A stretch of 64,000 bases of DNA from assembly GCF_003590095.1 (NCBI RefSeq), contig NC_039489.1, positions 2,356,001-2,420,000 on the forward strand, read 5' to 3'. Under the pieces are notes generated by a model. That model was given only the letters and a program-made list of their open reading frames with translations. It did no database searches and had not been told where the DNA came from. Each line of letters opens with the position of its first letter. The first letter of the stretch is position 1. The DNA comes from Trichoplusia ni. Lineage: Eukaryota > Arthropoda > Insecta > Lepidoptera > Noctuidae. The position numbers and the translations under genes were made by a program. Positions 63,501 to 64,000 of this stretch are shown here, piece after piece.

Positions 63501-64000
63501 CCTGTATTATTATTTCAACGCATGAGCATTACTAAGACATTTAAAGATGAACTTGAAACATTCTTCGCATATGAATTAGCTCCTTACCCATTATCACTCT
63601 TTGATGAAGTGGGAATGCGTAAAACTACGAAGTCAGCTCTTTATAAATGCTTTGAATGTTTAAATTTCGAAATTGATAACACAAATGCTATCTACATCAT
63701 CGATGGAGGGTATCTATTACACCGTGTTGTATGGGATCGAGATGAAACATTTCATATTATTTTTGAAAAGTATGTTAAGTATGTGTACAGACATTTTGGT
63801 CATAACAGTACGATTGTATTTGATGGTTATACTAATCACACGAAAAATATTAAAGCTGCAGAACAACGTCGTCGGACTACAAAAACGTCTTCATCTGTTG
63901 ATATCGTTTTTGATCGATCTATGATAGTTCCAACAAACCAACAAAAATTTCTTGCAAATACTCACAATAAGTCTCGCTTCATTTCGATGTTATGTGAAGA
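60521..64000 (+). CDS. Long uncharacterised gene, two exons, open to window end
   Basis: Exon 1 is 60,521-61,511 from ATG. Exon 2 is 61,639-64,000 (GT donor 61,512, TATCAG acceptor 61,638, phases agree), with no stop to the last base, giving at least 1,117 residues. The N-terminus has Cys/His pairs (CFICDKPL ... VHVQCRKM; YCLFCGDEA; KYHNNCYN), so it probably binds zinc. A large middle part is unrecognised. The distal part (IYIIDGGYLLHRVVW, TIVFDGYTNHTKN, EQRRRTTK) has spaced acidic residues like PIN/FEN-type nucleases; this is inference. It resembles multi-copy unannotated invertebrate proteins and may be transposon-borne. Confidence 0.65.

Overview
This window is a eukaryotic, AT-rich repeat block, most likely from an insect and probably a lepidopteran. 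That guess rests on the tRNA-derived SINE, the short fragments ending in GCGGGTAAAAGCTAGT-type motifs, and the mix of piggyBac, rosa-type mariner, copia and PIF/Harbinger elements. It is an inference. No ordinary host gene, rRNA, functional tRNA gene or CRISPR array was found. Nearly every coding segment belongs to a transposable element, often one inside another.

The backbone from 1 to about 48,150 is a nest of at least twelve PIF/Harbinger elements, named A0, A, B, C, D, E, E2, F, G, H, I, J, K, M plus ends called L and Z. Each codes for a MADF/BESS DNA-binding protein (+ strand) and a DDE nuclease-type transposase (- strand). Most share one unusual layout: MADF exon 1 (+), transposase exon 2 (-), MADF exon 2 (+), transposase exon 1 (-). 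Each gene therefore carries an exon of the other, antisense, in its intron. Exon edges of the two genes lie as little as 28 bp (G) and 14 bp (J) apart. Element M is the exception: it is convergent and intronless. Elements end in GC-rich subterminal repeats private to each family and target TTA/TAA.

Other elements are inserted among or into these. They are a truncated piggyBac with a Tc1 inside (3.5-6.4 kb), an apparently intact FLYWCH/MULE (7.7-10.5 kb), an apparently intact five-exon BED/hAT (14.8-18.0 kb) inside C, a rosa-like DD41D mariner inside I, a 5'-truncated LINE in a copy of the H end, a SINE inside the M transposase, MITEs, Helitron-like fragments and minisatellites.

The right third holds a P-element-like THAP transposon (48.5-54.6 kb). 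Its transposase is split by a 1.86-kb foldback element that carries a piece of a USP-like (ubiquitin peptidase-like) gene. A nearly complete Ty1/copia element on the minus strand follows (54.6-59.2 kb). Last comes a long gene I could not assign to a known transposase family (60,521 to the window end). It has a small Zn-binding N-terminus, one predicted intron, and more than 780 codons open to the last base.

Most Harbinger genes carry one or two frameshifts, stops or deletions, so this is mostly a graveyard. The hAT, the MULE and several individual Harbinger exons are intact.
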